From positions 434,001-498,000 of the forward strand of contig NZ_CP026115.2 in the NCBI RefSeq assembly GCF_009883635.2: a stretch of 64,000 nucleotides of DNA, in the 5' to 3' direction. The notes beneath the pieces are model-generated. The model had not been told where the DNA came from and made no database searches. It saw only the letters and a list, made by a program, of their open reading frames with translations. This DNA comes from Pseudomonas putida (GTDB lineage Bacteria > Pseudomonadota > Gammaproteobacteria > Pseudomonadales > Pseudomonadaceae). This document shows positions 45,201-54,425 of the stretch, in pieces. Position 1 is the first letter of the stretch. Each line of letters opens with the position of its first letter. A program made the translations under genes and the position numbers.

Positions 45201-46436
45201 TCAACCTACCGATTTCAGCTGCGGCCGCCCTTCCAGGCGCTCGAGCATGGTCTGGCAGTACCAGTCATCGAACTGGCAGACACCATTCTCGGCATTCTCG
45301 GAGAACGGGCCAGGCTCGTAACTCGGCGAGGAAACACCTGCATGGGTACCTTCGACCAGGCGACGATCCTGGTCGTTGGTGGCCAGCCAGACCTTGGTCA
45401 GGCGGTCGAGATCGTAATCGACCCCTTCCACCGCAGATTCCGGCACCAACCATTTGGTGGTCACCAGCGTCTCGCCTGGCCCGATCGGCAGCACGCGGAA
45501 ACTCAATGCGTGGTCGCCCAAGAAGTGGTTCCAGGTCGAGGGGTAGTTGAAGTACAGCAGCGCGCCGATATCCGCCTCGCCACTCTTGTCCAGCCGGCCC
45601 GCAACGGCTGGCTTGCCATCCATGGTGTAGCTGACCGCACCGGCAGACAGCGGAATACGCGTCATGCGGAAGCGCCCCAGCGGGTCCATGTTCAGCCGGC
45701 TGGGCATGCCAGCGGCTTCACAGCGGTCCCAGTGCGCCACCAGTTCCGGATCGTCATCGCCGCCCACGCCGGCAACCGACAGGTTTTCGACAAAGGAATT
45801 GAGCAACTCTGGGTGGGTGCCGTCGCAGTGATAGCACTCGCGGTTGTTCTCGAAGACCAGTTTCCAGTTGCCCTTCTCGATCAGGTTCGACTCGAAGGCG
45901 ACCTTGCAGTTTTCCAGGAAGTGCGGCGCGATGAAGGGGCTGACGGCGGCGCGGAAGCTGGAGAAGTCCGGGGCCTTTTCCGCGACGCAAACATAGATGT
46001 AGGTGTGCACCACTTCGATATGCACCGGCTTCAGGCCGTAGTTCGACTTGTCGAAGTCGGCGCCCATGTTGCCGGCATAGATCAGGTTGCCATCGAGCTC
46101 AAACGTCCACTTGTGGTACGGGCACACCAGCTTGGCGACCTTGCCACTGGCATGCTCGCACACCTTGGCGCCGCGATGGCGACAGGCGTTGTGGAACGCG
46201 CGCACCTCGCCATCCTTGCCGCGCACCACGGCCACCGGGTAATCACCGATCTGCAGGGTGAAATACTGGCCAGCCTTGGGAATCTCGAAGGTATGCCCGG
46301 CGAACACCCAATCCTTGTGCCAGATCTGCGCGAGATCCTGCCGGTAGACCTCAGGATCGAGATAGAGCTCACGCGGCAACACATGGCGAGGTTTGCGTTG
46401 CTTGATCAGGCCAATCACGGATTCATTGCTGTTCAT
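45201..46436 (-). CDS. Rieske non-haem iron oxygenase, alpha subunit (GbcA/stachydrine demethylase type)
   Basis: A 411-residue oxygenase subunit. The Rieske cluster ligands are Cys85-x-His87 in FHNACRHRG and Cys105-x2-His108 in LVCPYHKW. The mononuclear iron site has His203 and His208 in NRECYHCDGTHPE. The layout matches oxygenases that N-demethylate quaternary amines, such as glycine betaine or stachydrine. No ferredoxin reductase subunit is nearby. GGAGG precedes the ATG at 46436. A divergent GlxA-type regulator and an MFS gene flank it. Confidence 0.85.
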   Translation of the reverse strand: MNSNESVIGLIKQRKPRHVLPRELYLDPEVYRQDLAQIWHKDWVFAGHTFEIPKAGQYFTLQIGDYPVAVVRGKDGEVRAFHNACRHRGAKVCEHASGKVAKLVCPYHKWTFELDGNLIYAGNMGADFDKSNYGLKPVHIEVVHTYIYVCVAEKAPDFSSFRAAVSPFIAPHFLENCKVAFESNLIEKGNWKLVFENNRECYHCDGTHPELLNSFVENLSVAGVGGDDDPELVAHWDRCEAAGMPSRLNMDPLGRFRMTRIPLSAGAVSYTMDGKPAVAGRLDKSGEADIGALLYFNYPSTWNHFLGDHALSFRVLPIGPGETLVTTKWLVPESAVEGVDYDLDRLTKVWLATNDQDRRLVEGTHAGVSSPSYEPGPFSENAENGVCQFDDWYCQTMLERLEGRPQLKSVG

Positions 46437-46772
46437 TATTATCCTCCGGACACTGCAAATAACTGTAACTTCAGTCGCTCCTTCGCATATTACGCCGCAC
46501 TGAAAAACTTGCACCGGCACTAAAATTACCTTACACATAACTTAAATTCATGCGAGAAACCAAGCTGATTGACGCTGGACAATCGACTACCCACGACATT
46601 ATGTTACGCAGCCATAACAAGGGGTTATCAAGAAAAGCCTGGAAAAGTCGTTAGACCAGCGCCGCGAACCACCCCTATATTAATGCGCACACTGACGGCA
46701 ACTTCCGCCCTCAATAAGCAACGACATTCAACGAGTAGCGCAAGCATTGAGCCTGGGCTACTGGGTGCCGCC
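46437..46772. promoter_or_regulatory. Divergent promoter region between oxygenase and AraC regulator
   Basis: 336 bp with no convincing gene, AT-rich around 46440-46620. It must contain the promoters of the Rieske gene (minus) and the AraC gene (plus). I cannot pick specific sites; an in-frame ATG at 46683 could extend the regulator. Confidence 0.5.
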
Positions 46773-47786
46773 ATGAAAACAATTACAAGAGCGTTCAGCC
46801 GTACTTTCGTCGACCGTAACCTGGGCTTCATATCCCACGAGCGGATCGAGCGAAAGACCTCCAGGGTAGGTTTTCTCCTGCTCGAGAACTTCTCGTTACC
46901 CTGCTTCACCCAGGCACTGGATGTACTGGTCACCGCCAATCTGCTGGCGCCGGGTGCGGTACGCGTGCACACCTTCAGCCATGACCACCGCGAAGTCATG
47001 AGCGACCTGGGCATCCCGATCAGGCCCGACACGCCGCTGACCGACATTCGCCTGTCCGACCTCGATCTGATGATCATCTGTGGCGGCTTGCGGGCCGCCA
47101 GAACAGCACCGAACTGGCTGTCGACCTTGCTGAAGAAGATCGCCAGAATGCCAATCGCCCTCGGTGGCCTGTGGAACGGTGCCTGGTACCTGGGCAGCGC
47201 AGGCCTGCTGGATGGCTACCGTTGCGCGATCCACGCCGAACAGCGCACGGCCCTGGCCGAACGGGCCCCGCATGCCAACGTCACCCATGAACCCCTGGTG
47301 TTCGACCGCAATCGCATGACATCCGCCACGCCCAATGGCGCCTTCGAGATGATGATTCGCTGGCTCGCTGTCGGTTCTGCCCCCCAGCTTGCCGATGCGG
47401 TACTGGATACGCTGGACGCCGACCAGAGCAAGTACCGCAGTGTGCAGAAACCGCAACAACCCAAGGTGAGCCAGGTACTGCGGGAAGTCATCGCGTTGAT
47501 GGAGGCGAATATCGAAGAGCCGCTGAGCCCGGACCAGCTTGCCGATGTCGTCGGCCTGTCGATACGGCAGATCCAGCGCCTGTTCAAGGACCAGCTGAAC
47601 ACCACTCCGCAGAAATACTACTTCCAGCTCAGAATCACCGAAGCCCGCCGCCTGATACAAAACTCCAATGCCTCGATCTTCGATGTTTCGCTGGCGTGCG
47701 GTTTCGTCTCATGCACGCATTTCAGCCGATCCTACAGCGCTTTTTTCGGGCACCCGCCGTCGAAAGAAATCAGGTATGAAACCTGA
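46773..47786 (+). CDS. GlxA family regulator (DJ-1/PfpI plus AraC domain)
   Basis: A 337-residue protein. The N-terminal DJ-1/PfpI-like domain (VGFLLLENFSLPCFTQALDV, MIICGGLR) is followed by an AraC DNA-binding domain (LSPDQLADVVGLSIRQIQRL, IFDVSLACGFVSCTHFSRSY). This is the family of GbdR, CdhR and ArgR, which control quaternary amine or amino acid use. Its divergent position suggests it controls the Rieske oxygenase and the MFS gene. The start at 46773 lacks a clear ribosome site; 46683 is an alternative. Confidence 0.85.
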   Translation: MKTITRAFSRTFVDRNLGFISHERIERKTSRVGFLLLENFSLPCFTQALDVLVTANLLAPGAVRVHTFSHDHREVMSDLGIPIRPDTPLTDIRLSDLDLMIICGGLRAARTAPNWLSTLLKKIARMPIALGGLWNGAWYLGSAGLLDGYRCAIHAEQRTALAERAPHANVTHEPLVFDRNRMTSATPNGAFEMMIRWLAVGSAPQLADAVLDTLDADQSKYRSVQKPQQPKVSQVLREVIALMEANIEEPLSPDQLADVVGLSIRQIQRLFKDQLNTTPQKYYFQLRITEARRLIQNSNASIFDVSLACGFVSCTHFSRSYSAFFGHPPSKEIRYET

Positions 47787-47930
47787 TCAGGTCAAGGACA
47801 GGCCTGGTTGCACAACAACAATAACGACAACTATCGCCCTCTGAATTTATTGAGCGAGTTCGGTCGCGAAGTTCATTTTTCGCGACATTGCGCTGCCAAA
47901 TTTCAAAAAGCCTTGCATCAGGATATAAAA

Positions 47931-49259
47931 ATGACGCGCCCTAATCTTTCAGTAGAAGATGTACCGCTCAACAACTTCCACCGGCTACTCACGCTGCGCT
48001 CGGGCGGCGGTTCGTTCGTCGACGGTTATGTGCTCAGTATCATCGGCGTGGCCTTGGCACACCTCAGCACTTCGCTGTCCTTGAGCAACTTTTGGGAAGG
48101 CCTGATTGCCGCATCGGCCTTGATCGGGATTTTCTTCGGCGGTTTCCTCGGCGGCTGGCTGACCGATCGCCTGGGCCGCAAGCGCTTGTTCTTTGTCGGC
48201 CCTACCCTCTTTATTCTCGCCTCCCTCGCTCAGTTCTGGGCTGATAGCGCTGCAGCGATCTTTGTTCTGCGCCTGATCATCGGCATTGCCGTGGGTATCG
48301 AATACCCGGTCGCCACTTCGTTGCTGGTGGAGTTCATGCCCAAGAAATACCGCGGCCCGCGCCTGGCGATGCTGACAATCCTCTGGTTTGCCGGTGCAGC
48401 GGCGGCCTACATCGTCGGTGAACTGGTGCTGCGCAGCGGTGGCGACGACGCCTGGCGTTGGGTACTGGCCAGTTCGGCCACCATCGGCCTGGCTCTGTTG
48501 CTGGTGCGCATCGGCACCCCCGAATCGCCGCGCTGGCTGCTGAGCAAAGGCCGTGATGCCGAGGCAGAGCAGGTCATCAAACAGGTTTACGGCGGTGATT
48601 TCGGCCTGCACAACTTGCCGGAAGAGAGCCCGAACTACACCGTCAACGTGTGGAGCCTGATCTACTCGGGCTATGCCAAGCGCATGCTGTTCATCATCGT
48701 GTTCTGGACCTGCTGCATCATTCCGCTGTTCGCCGTGTATGCCTTCGCGCCCAAGGTGCTGGCCGCGATGAACGTGAAGGGCGACAGCGCCTCCATCGGC
48801 TCGGTGCTGATCACTTTGTTCTTCGTGCTCGGCTGCATCATCGCCACCCGCCTGATCAATACCCTCGGCCGTCGTAACCTGTTGCTGTACAGCTTCAGCG
48901 TGTCGGGCCTGGCGCTACTCTGCCTCGGCGCGTTCAACAACGGTGCGGGCATCTGGGTGCTGCTGTTCTTCGCCCTGTACGCGCTGTTCATTGGCGGCGC
49001 CCAGGTGCTGACGCTGGTCTATCCGAACGAAATCTTCCCGACCGAGATCCGCGCATTCGCGGTGGGCGTGGGCACTTCGATCTCGCGTATCGGCGCGGCG
49101 GTGGGCACCTACCTGGTGCCGATTTCGCTGGACACACTCGGCATCGCCCAGACCATGTATGTGGCCGCAGGCATCACCTTCTTCGGCTTGCTGCTGTCGT
49201 GGCTGCTGGCGCCGGAGACACGTTCACTGAACCTGCAGCAGGCTGCGGCGCTGAGCTGA
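47931..49259 (+). CDS. MFS transporter (sugar-porter-like)
   Basis: A 442-residue permease with twelve helices. The signature WLTDRLGRKRLFFVGP after helix 2 and ESPRWLL after helix 6 mark the sugar-porter/AHS-like branch. As it directly follows the GlxA regulator on the same strand and faces the oxygenase, it probably imports the substrate of that oxygenase. AGGAT lies before the ATG. Confidence 0.85.
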   Translation: MTRPNLSVEDVPLNNFHRLLTLRSGGGSFVDGYVLSIIGVALAHLSTSLSLSNFWEGLIAASALIGIFFGGFLGGWLTDRLGRKRLFFVGPTLFILASLAQFWADSAAAIFVLRLIIGIAVGIEYPVATSLLVEFMPKKYRGPRLAMLTILWFAGAAAAYIVGELVLRSGGDDAWRWVLASSATIGLALLLVRIGTPESPRWLLSKGRDAEAEQVIKQVYGGDFGLHNLPEESPNYTVNVWSLIYSGYAKRMLFIIVFWTCCIIPLFAVYAFAPKVLAAMNVKGDSASIGSVLITLFFVLGCIIATRLINTLGRRNLLLYSFSVSGLALLCLGAFNNGAGIWVLLFFALYALFIGGAQVLTLVYPNEIFPTEIRAFAVGVGTSISRIGAAVGTYLVPISLDTLGIAQTMYVAAGITFFGLLLSWLLAPETRSLNLQQAAALS

Positions 49260-49264
49260 AGCGG

Positions 49265-49981
49265 CTAGCGGGTCAGCCTGAGCTTTTCTGCCTTCAAGCG
49301 CCGATAGAGGGCCATAAGCGGCCGCAGCAGGACCATGCGGTCGAAGATCGACAGCGCATGCAGGTCGGTGCGCGAAGGCCTCTGGTAACCCAGGTTCCAG
49401 GTGAAGTAGTAGGCCTGGATGCTCTTGTCGGTGTGGATGAGCGTGTTGAGAGCTGCGTCGTAGTGCATCGGCCCGCCGTCCGGGTGCCCGGGCGGGCGTT
49501 GCAGAATCTGCGCCAGAAAGTCGCGCAGCTTGCCCACGCTCTTGCCATTGACCGCGTAGAAGTGCGACAGGTGTATGGGGCGATCGACCAGCACCCAGCC
49601 GGGGGTATCCGAATTGCCTTCGAAACAATGCCCCAGGTAGACAATATCCCAGTCCATGCCTTGCAGAGACTCGATGGCTTTATTGCCTATCGGGCCAATG
49701 CGCCGGGAAAACTGGATGTCGTCTTCCATGATGAGGATGTTGTCGACATTCAGGCGCACGGCTTCTTCCAGTATCTGCATGTGGCTCATGAAGCAGCCCC
49801 GGGCGCCGATGCTGGGGAAGCCCTCTTGGTCGGTAGGCGTTACTGCCGGGAAAAAGCCGATCTTTTGGTCATCGATGTGGAAGCCGTTGCGGGCAAACTC
49901 GGCTTCGGTTTCTTCGCGGCGGTCCGTTCTGGACGGGATATTGATGATTCGGGTCCGATCAAAAAAGTCGATCACATTCAT
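49265..49981 (-). CDS. Glycosyltransferase family 25 protein
   Basis: A 238-residue LPS-type glycosyltransferase. MNVIDFFDRTRIINIPSRTD is the donor-binding start, NILIMEDDIQF holds the metal-binding EDD and GCFMSHMQILEEAV is typical of GT25 (LgtF/LpsA-like). It adds a sugar to lipooligosaccharide or a related glycan. It follows the flippase gene by 24 bp on the same strand, so both belong to one operon. Confidence 0.85.
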   Translation of the reverse strand: MNVIDFFDRTRIINIPSRTDRREETEAEFARNGFHIDDQKIGFFPAVTPTDQEGFPSIGARGCFMSHMQILEEAVRLNVDNILIMEDDIQFSRRIGPIGNKAIESLQGMDWDIVYLGHCFEGNSDTPGWVLVDRPIHLSHFYAVNGKSVGKLRDFLAQILQRPPGHPDGGPMHYDAALNTLIHTDKSIQAYYFTWNLGYQRPSRTDLHALSIFDRMVLLRPLMALYRRLKAEKLRLTR

Positions 49982-50005
49982 CGTTCAGGTCCTTGGTACA
50001 GCCGA

Positions 50006-51379
50006 TCAGAAGGCGAAAAGGTGGCTGATGAACTGGCCACACAGGGCGCCAAACACCATGACGGGCAGTACCACCAGCTCACGCTTGATACTCAGCATGC
50101 CCAGCTGGTGGCTGACCTTGAAGATCAGGAACAGCGTGAAGAAGGTATGCAGGGCCACCCCCCACAGCGCGTAGGTCACCCCGCCGATGGCCAGCAGCAA
50201 CGGCATCAGGGTGAACAGCGCCACCACCCGGATGATATTGTCCATGGCCATGTACTTGGTCAGCCCCAAGGCCATCCAGATCTGTTGCGTCAGACCGTAG
50301 CGCAAGGTGAACAGCGACAGCGACAGGATAGCCATCATCTGCCCGGCGTCCTGGTACCGGGCGTCATACAGCCAATGGATGATCAGCGGGCTGGCGGTGA
50401 ACAGGAAGCCGCAGGTGAACAGGGTCAGCACATCGAAGATCAGCCTGAAGCGGAAATACAAATTGCGCAGGCGATCCATGTCACCGGTCCTGGCCGCCTC
50501 GCTGAAGGCCGGCAAGGCCACCGCCCCGGCCAGCCGCTGCAGGCTGAGCTGGAACGCCGCCAGAATGCCTATGGCAATCGAATACACACCCAGCTGCGCC
50601 ACGGTCATGCTACCGCCGAACCAGATCCGGTCGCCCTGCATGGCCAGCACGCCGATGGCGGACGACAGGAATACCCAACGGCCGTAGTTGATGATTTCGC
50701 GCAGGGCTGCCGGGTCCCACTGTGGGCGGTCTTTGTGCCCCGGGAAAATCATGTGGCTGAGTACCGTGGTGACCAGGGTGGAGACCAGGCCTGCAGCCAC
50801 CAGCGCCCAGATGGAACGGAAGAAGTAGCCGATCACCAGCATCACCACCAGGCCGGCGATTTGCGAAACCAGCTCGACCAGCACCACTTTCTTCTGCTGG
50901 AAGGTGCGGATGGCCACATCGATCTTGGTCGACTGGAAGGCGAAGATGATCGCGAAAAAGCCGGTGACAGCCAGTATCCCAGGCAGCTGAGGGTCAGCGT
51001 AGGTGGAATGCATCGGCCACATTTCGAAATGCTGGGAAATCCACGACGCCAGCGCCACCAGCTGCATCACCACGAACAGCCCCAGGCCGCGAATGATCTG
51101 CAGCGACCAGATGGTATTGAGGAACAGCGGCTCGTCGCCGCGCGGGCTTTGAATGATGTTCTGCCGCAGCCCCACATCGGACAGCAACAGCAGCAACACC
51201 GAAACCGTGGTGGCAATGGCCATGAGGCCGAACATTTCCGGCAGCAGCAAGCGGGTGATGATCAGGTTGCCACCCAGTCGTATGACCTGGGAAGCGACGA
51301 TGGAGCCGATATTCAGCGCCCCAGCCAACAACACGCGTTTGCGAAGACTTTGCGAGGACGACAGATCGATCGTAGACAT
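50006..51379 (-). CDS. Oligosaccharide flippase (Wzx-like)
   Basis: A 457-residue membrane protein with about twelve to fourteen helices, of the MATE/Wzx polysaccharide exporter family (ASQVIRLGGNLIITRLLLPE start typical of these). It would flip a lipid-linked glycan across the inner membrane. With the adjacent GT25 enzyme it forms a small surface-glycan operon. ATG at 51379; an upstream GTG at 51388 is possible. Confidence 0.8.
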   Translation of the reverse strand: MSTIDLSSSQSLRKRVLLAGALNIGSIVASQVIRLGGNLIITRLLLPEMFGLMAIATTVSVLLLLLSDVGLRQNIIQSPRGDEPLFLNTIWSLQIIRGLGLFVVMQLVALASWISQHFEMWPMHSTYADPQLPGILAVTGFFAIIFAFQSTKIDVAIRTFQQKKVVLVELVSQIAGLVVMLVIGYFFRSIWALVAAGLVSTLVTTVLSHMIFPGHKDRPQWDPAALREIINYGRWVFLSSAIGVLAMQGDRIWFGGSMTVAQLGVYSIAIGILAAFQLSLQRLAGAVALPAFSEAARTGDMDRLRNLYFRFRLIFDVLTLFTCGFLFTASPLIIHWLYDARYQDAGQMMAILSLSLFTLRYGLTQQIWMALGLTKYMAMDNIIRVVALFTLMPLLLAIGGVTYALWGVALHTFFTLFLIFKVSHQLGMLSIKRELVVLPVMVFGALCGQFISHLFAF

Positions 51380-51618
51380 GGCACCCACAGTCCCTGTTTT
51401 TAAGACGTTACTATAGTCTCAATCTGCCATGTTGCTATGGCGCCAGTGATCATGCCTACGGATGGCGCCACCCTGCTCGGCATGGCCCGGCGTTACGGTA
51501 GTTACTGCGCTTTCAGTTAGCGCCTTGTATGCTTGCCAACAGCCAGGAATGGCTATATGCCATGGCTTTCATCGATTGATCGCCAGCGTCGGAATTCGGA
51601 TTTCCATCAGGTACCACC

Positions 51619-53118
51619 GTGAAGCGTGACATTCAACTCGTCGTTCTGCTGCTATCGGTCATTGGTTGCTCCCTCGCTTCGCTGACGCTCTGGAAAGTCA
51701 TGGCTTCCCGCGAACGCGCCCTTGCAGAAGTCGACATCCATGGCCTGAACCTGACCCAAGCCCTGTCCACCTACTCCGAGGGGATTGTCCGGCAAAGCTC
51801 CATGATCCTGCTCGGGCTGGTCGAACGCCTTGAAACCGAAGGCAGCGGGCCACGGCAGATCGAACGCCTCAGCCAGCTTGTCAGCAGGCAGCAACCGCTG
51901 ATGCCGCAGTTGAGCGGGATCACCGTGTACGACAGGGACGGGCGCTGGCTGATGTCGTCCAACCGCCCCATCCCGGCCGGTGCCAATAGCAGCGACCGGG
52001 CGTACTTCATCCACCACCGTGACGACCCTTCCCGCGAGCCCTTCATAGGGCTGCCCATACGCAGCCGCGCCAATCAAGAATGGGTCATCACCATCAGCCG
52101 CCGCTTCGACGACGCCACCGGGCAATTCGCAGGCGTGGTGGCCGTGACCTTGGGCGTGGAGAACTTCCTGCGCCTGTTCGGCCAGATCGACCTCGGCCAC
52201 GACGGGGCCATCGGGCTGTCCTACACCGATGGCTCGCTGCTGGTGCGTTACCCGTTTCGCGAGCAGGACATGGGGCGCAATTTTTCCAGCTCGCCCATTT
52301 ATGCCAAGTACCTGATCGACAAGTCGGTGGGTACCGCTTCGTTCACGTCAAGCCTGGATGGCGTCGAACGCCTGTATGCGTTTCGCAAGAGCGACCAGCT
52401 TCCTCTGGTGACCACTGTCGCCCTGGGCAAGCGTGAGGCACTGGCGGCCTGGCAGCTGGAAGCGCAACTGTCGGCGCTGGTGGTGAGCGGCCTGCTGCTG
52501 CTGACCGGCAGTATCGGCTGGCTGTTGATCGGCGCCATGCGTCGTCGCAGCCTGGCAGAAGGTGAACTGCGGGTGACCCAGCAGCAACTGCTCGACAGCA
52601 ACCAGCAACTGGAGCGCCTGGCCATGCACGATGCGCTGACCGGGCTAGCCAACCGGCGCCGCTTCAACGAAACCCTTGCCCAGGAGGTCGGCAGGGCCAG
52701 GCGTAGTGGCAGGCCCCTGGCGCTGCTGATGATCGACATCGATCACTTCAAGCGTTACAACGACAGCCACGGCCACCTGGCCGGTGACGCCTGCCTGCAG
52801 CAAGTGGCCCAGCGCCTGGCGGCCTGCACGCGCCGGCCACCCGACTTGCTGGCGCGCTACGGCGGCGAGGAGCTGGCGGCGATCCTGCCGGATACCGACT
52901 GCGCAGGCGCGGCCAGGGTCGCCCAGGCGATGCTCGACTGCCTGGCCCTGGAACCTCTTGCCCACGCTGACAGTCCTTTTCAACAGGTGACCGTGAGCAT
53001 CGGCGTCGCCAGTGCCCGTGGCTGCGACCTGGACAACAGCGAGGCGCTGCTGGCACGCGCCGACCAAGCGTTGTACGTCGCCAAGGCAGCGGGGCGCAAC
53101 CGCCTGCATATCGGCTGA
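51619..53118 (+). CDS. Diguanylate cyclase with Cache-like sensor (GGDEF)
   Basis: A 499-residue protein. Two membrane helices (residues ~8-27 and ~290-312) flank a periplasmic dCache-like domain (ISRRFDDATGQFAGVVAVTL). The GGDEF domain has LLMIDIDHFKRYNDSHGHLA and GGEEL, where the final Phe is Leu. Five residues earlier is RPPD, a valid inhibitory RxxD site, so product feedback is expected. It starts at GTG. It may respond to a periplasmic ligand. Confidence 0.85.
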   Translation: MKRDIQLVVLLLSVIGCSLASLTLWKVMASRERALAEVDIHGLNLTQALSTYSEGIVRQSSMILLGLVERLETEGSGPRQIERLSQLVSRQQPLMPQLSGITVYDRDGRWLMSSNRPIPAGANSSDRAYFIHHRDDPSREPFIGLPIRSRANQEWVITISRRFDDATGQFAGVVAVTLGVENFLRLFGQIDLGHDGAIGLSYTDGSLLVRYPFREQDMGRNFSSSPIYAKYLIDKSVGTASFTSSLDGVERLYAFRKSDQLPLVTTVALGKREALAAWQLEAQLSALVVSGLLLLTGSIGWLLIGAMRRRSLAEGELRVTQQQLLDSNQQLERLAMHDALTGLANRRRFNETLAQEVGRARRSGRPLALLMIDIDHFKRYNDSHGHLAGDACLQQVAQRLAACTRRPPDLLARYGGEELAAILPDTDCAGAARVAQAMLDCLALEPLAHADSPFQQVTVSIGVASARGCDLDNSEALLARADQALYVAKAAGRNRLHIG

Positions 53119-53174
53119 AAACGACGCAGGGCAACCGCCCACCGCGCCCCCCATGGCTTTTCGAGACTGCACGC

Positions 53175-54419
53175 TTGGAACCTTCAAGGCCACTCGCTTC
53201 GCAACACCGCGCCCTGGACTGGCTGAACTTCTTTCTTGCCGACGTCCGCGATGGCCTTGGGCCCTACTTGGCCATCTACCTGCTCGCCGTACACCAATGG
53301 CAGCCGGCAAGCATCGGCCTTGTCATGAGCCTGGCAGGCATCGCGGCGCTGCTGGCGCAAACGCCGGCCGGGGCATTGATCGACCGGACCACGGCCAAGC
53401 GCGCGGTGGTAGTGATCGCCGCCGTGCTGGTCACTGGCAGCTGCCTGCTGCTGCCGTGGATTTCATCGTTCACCGGTGTGGCCTTGACCCAGACTGTCGG
53501 TGCCCTGGCTGGCTCGGTGTTTGCCCCTGCGATCGCCGCCATCTCGCTGGGCATCACCGGCCCCAAGGCCTTCACTGCCCGCGTGGGCCGCAACGAGACC
53601 TACAACCATGCCGGCAATGCCTGCTCGGCAATGCTGGCCGGCGGCCTGGCCTACCTGTTCGGCCCCGTGGTGGTGTTCTACCTGATGGCGGTGATGACTG
53701 GGGCAAGCATCGTGGCCGCAAGCCTGGTACCGGCAGCGGCGATCGACCACCAGCTGGCACGCGGGCTGGCACAGGGCCCCGCCACCGACGAGCACCCCGC
53801 CGGGTTCAAATTGCTGCTGCACAACCGTACCCTGCTGGTGTTCGCAGTGTGCTGCGCGCTGTTCCACCTGGCCAATGCGGCGATGTTGCCGCTGGTGAGC
53901 CAGAAGCTTTCGCAGGTGAACCTGCAGCTGGCCACCCCCCTCACCTCAGCCTGTATCGTTGCCGCGCAACTGGTGATGGTACCGATGGCACTGCTGGTGG
54001 GGGCCAAGGCCGAAGACTGGGGACGCAAACCCTTCCTGCTGGCGGGTTTTCTCATCCTGCCGCTGCGGGGGGCACTTTATGTGCTCAGCGACAACCCGTT
54101 CTGGCTGGTCGCGGTGCAGCTGCTCGACGGCATCGGCGCAGGCATTTTCGGCGCGCTGTTCCCGATTGTGGTCAAGGACCTGACCGAAGGCACCGGCCGC
54201 TTCAATGTCAGCCTCGGTGCATTGACGGCAGTCTTCGGCCTGGGCGCCGCACTCAGCCCTGGCATTGCCGGGCTGGTGGTGCAGGCAGCCGGTTACAACG
54301 CGGCATTCCTGACCTTGGCCGTGATTGCCGGTGCCGCTTTCACGCTGGTGCTGGTGGCGCTGCCCGAGACCCATCCAGGCGCCTCACCCTCGCCCTCCTC
54401 TGCACCTTCCGGAAACTGA
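53175..54419 (+). CDS. MFS transporter
   Basis: A 414-residue permease with twelve helices: DVRDGLGPYLAIYLL in helix 1 and GALIDRTTAKRAVVVIAAVL after helix 2. The substrate is unknown. It starts at TTG (53175), 56 bp after the GGDEF gene. The next gene, an ArsB-type permease, starts 6 bp after its stop, so the two are probably one operon. Confidence 0.8.
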   Translation: MEPSRPLASQHRALDWLNFFLADVRDGLGPYLAIYLLAVHQWQPASIGLVMSLAGIAALLAQTPAGALIDRTTAKRAVVVIAAVLVTGSCLLLPWISSFTGVALTQTVGALAGSVFAPAIAAISLGITGPKAFTARVGRNETYNHAGNACSAMLAGGLAYLFGPVVVFYLMAVMTGASIVAASLVPAAAIDHQLARGLAQGPATDEHPAGFKLLLHNRTLLVFAVCCALFHLANAAMLPLVSQKLSQVNLQLATPLTSACIVAAQLVMVPMALLVGAKAEDWGRKPFLLAGFLILPLRGALYVLSDNPFWLVAVQLLDGIGAGIFGALFPIVVKDLTEGTGRFNVSLGALTAVFGLGAALSPGIAGLVVQAAGYNAAFLTLAVIAGAAFTLVLVALPETHPGASPSPSSAPSGN

Positions 54420-54425
54420 CCCAGC

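Noticed and set aside
49199..51403. A 734-codon open frame on the plus strand, antisense to the GT25 and flippase genes
   Set aside because: It is a mirror of the high third-position GC of the real genes, is rich in Gln/His/Arg/Gly, and matches no family; the minus-strand genes have clear domains.
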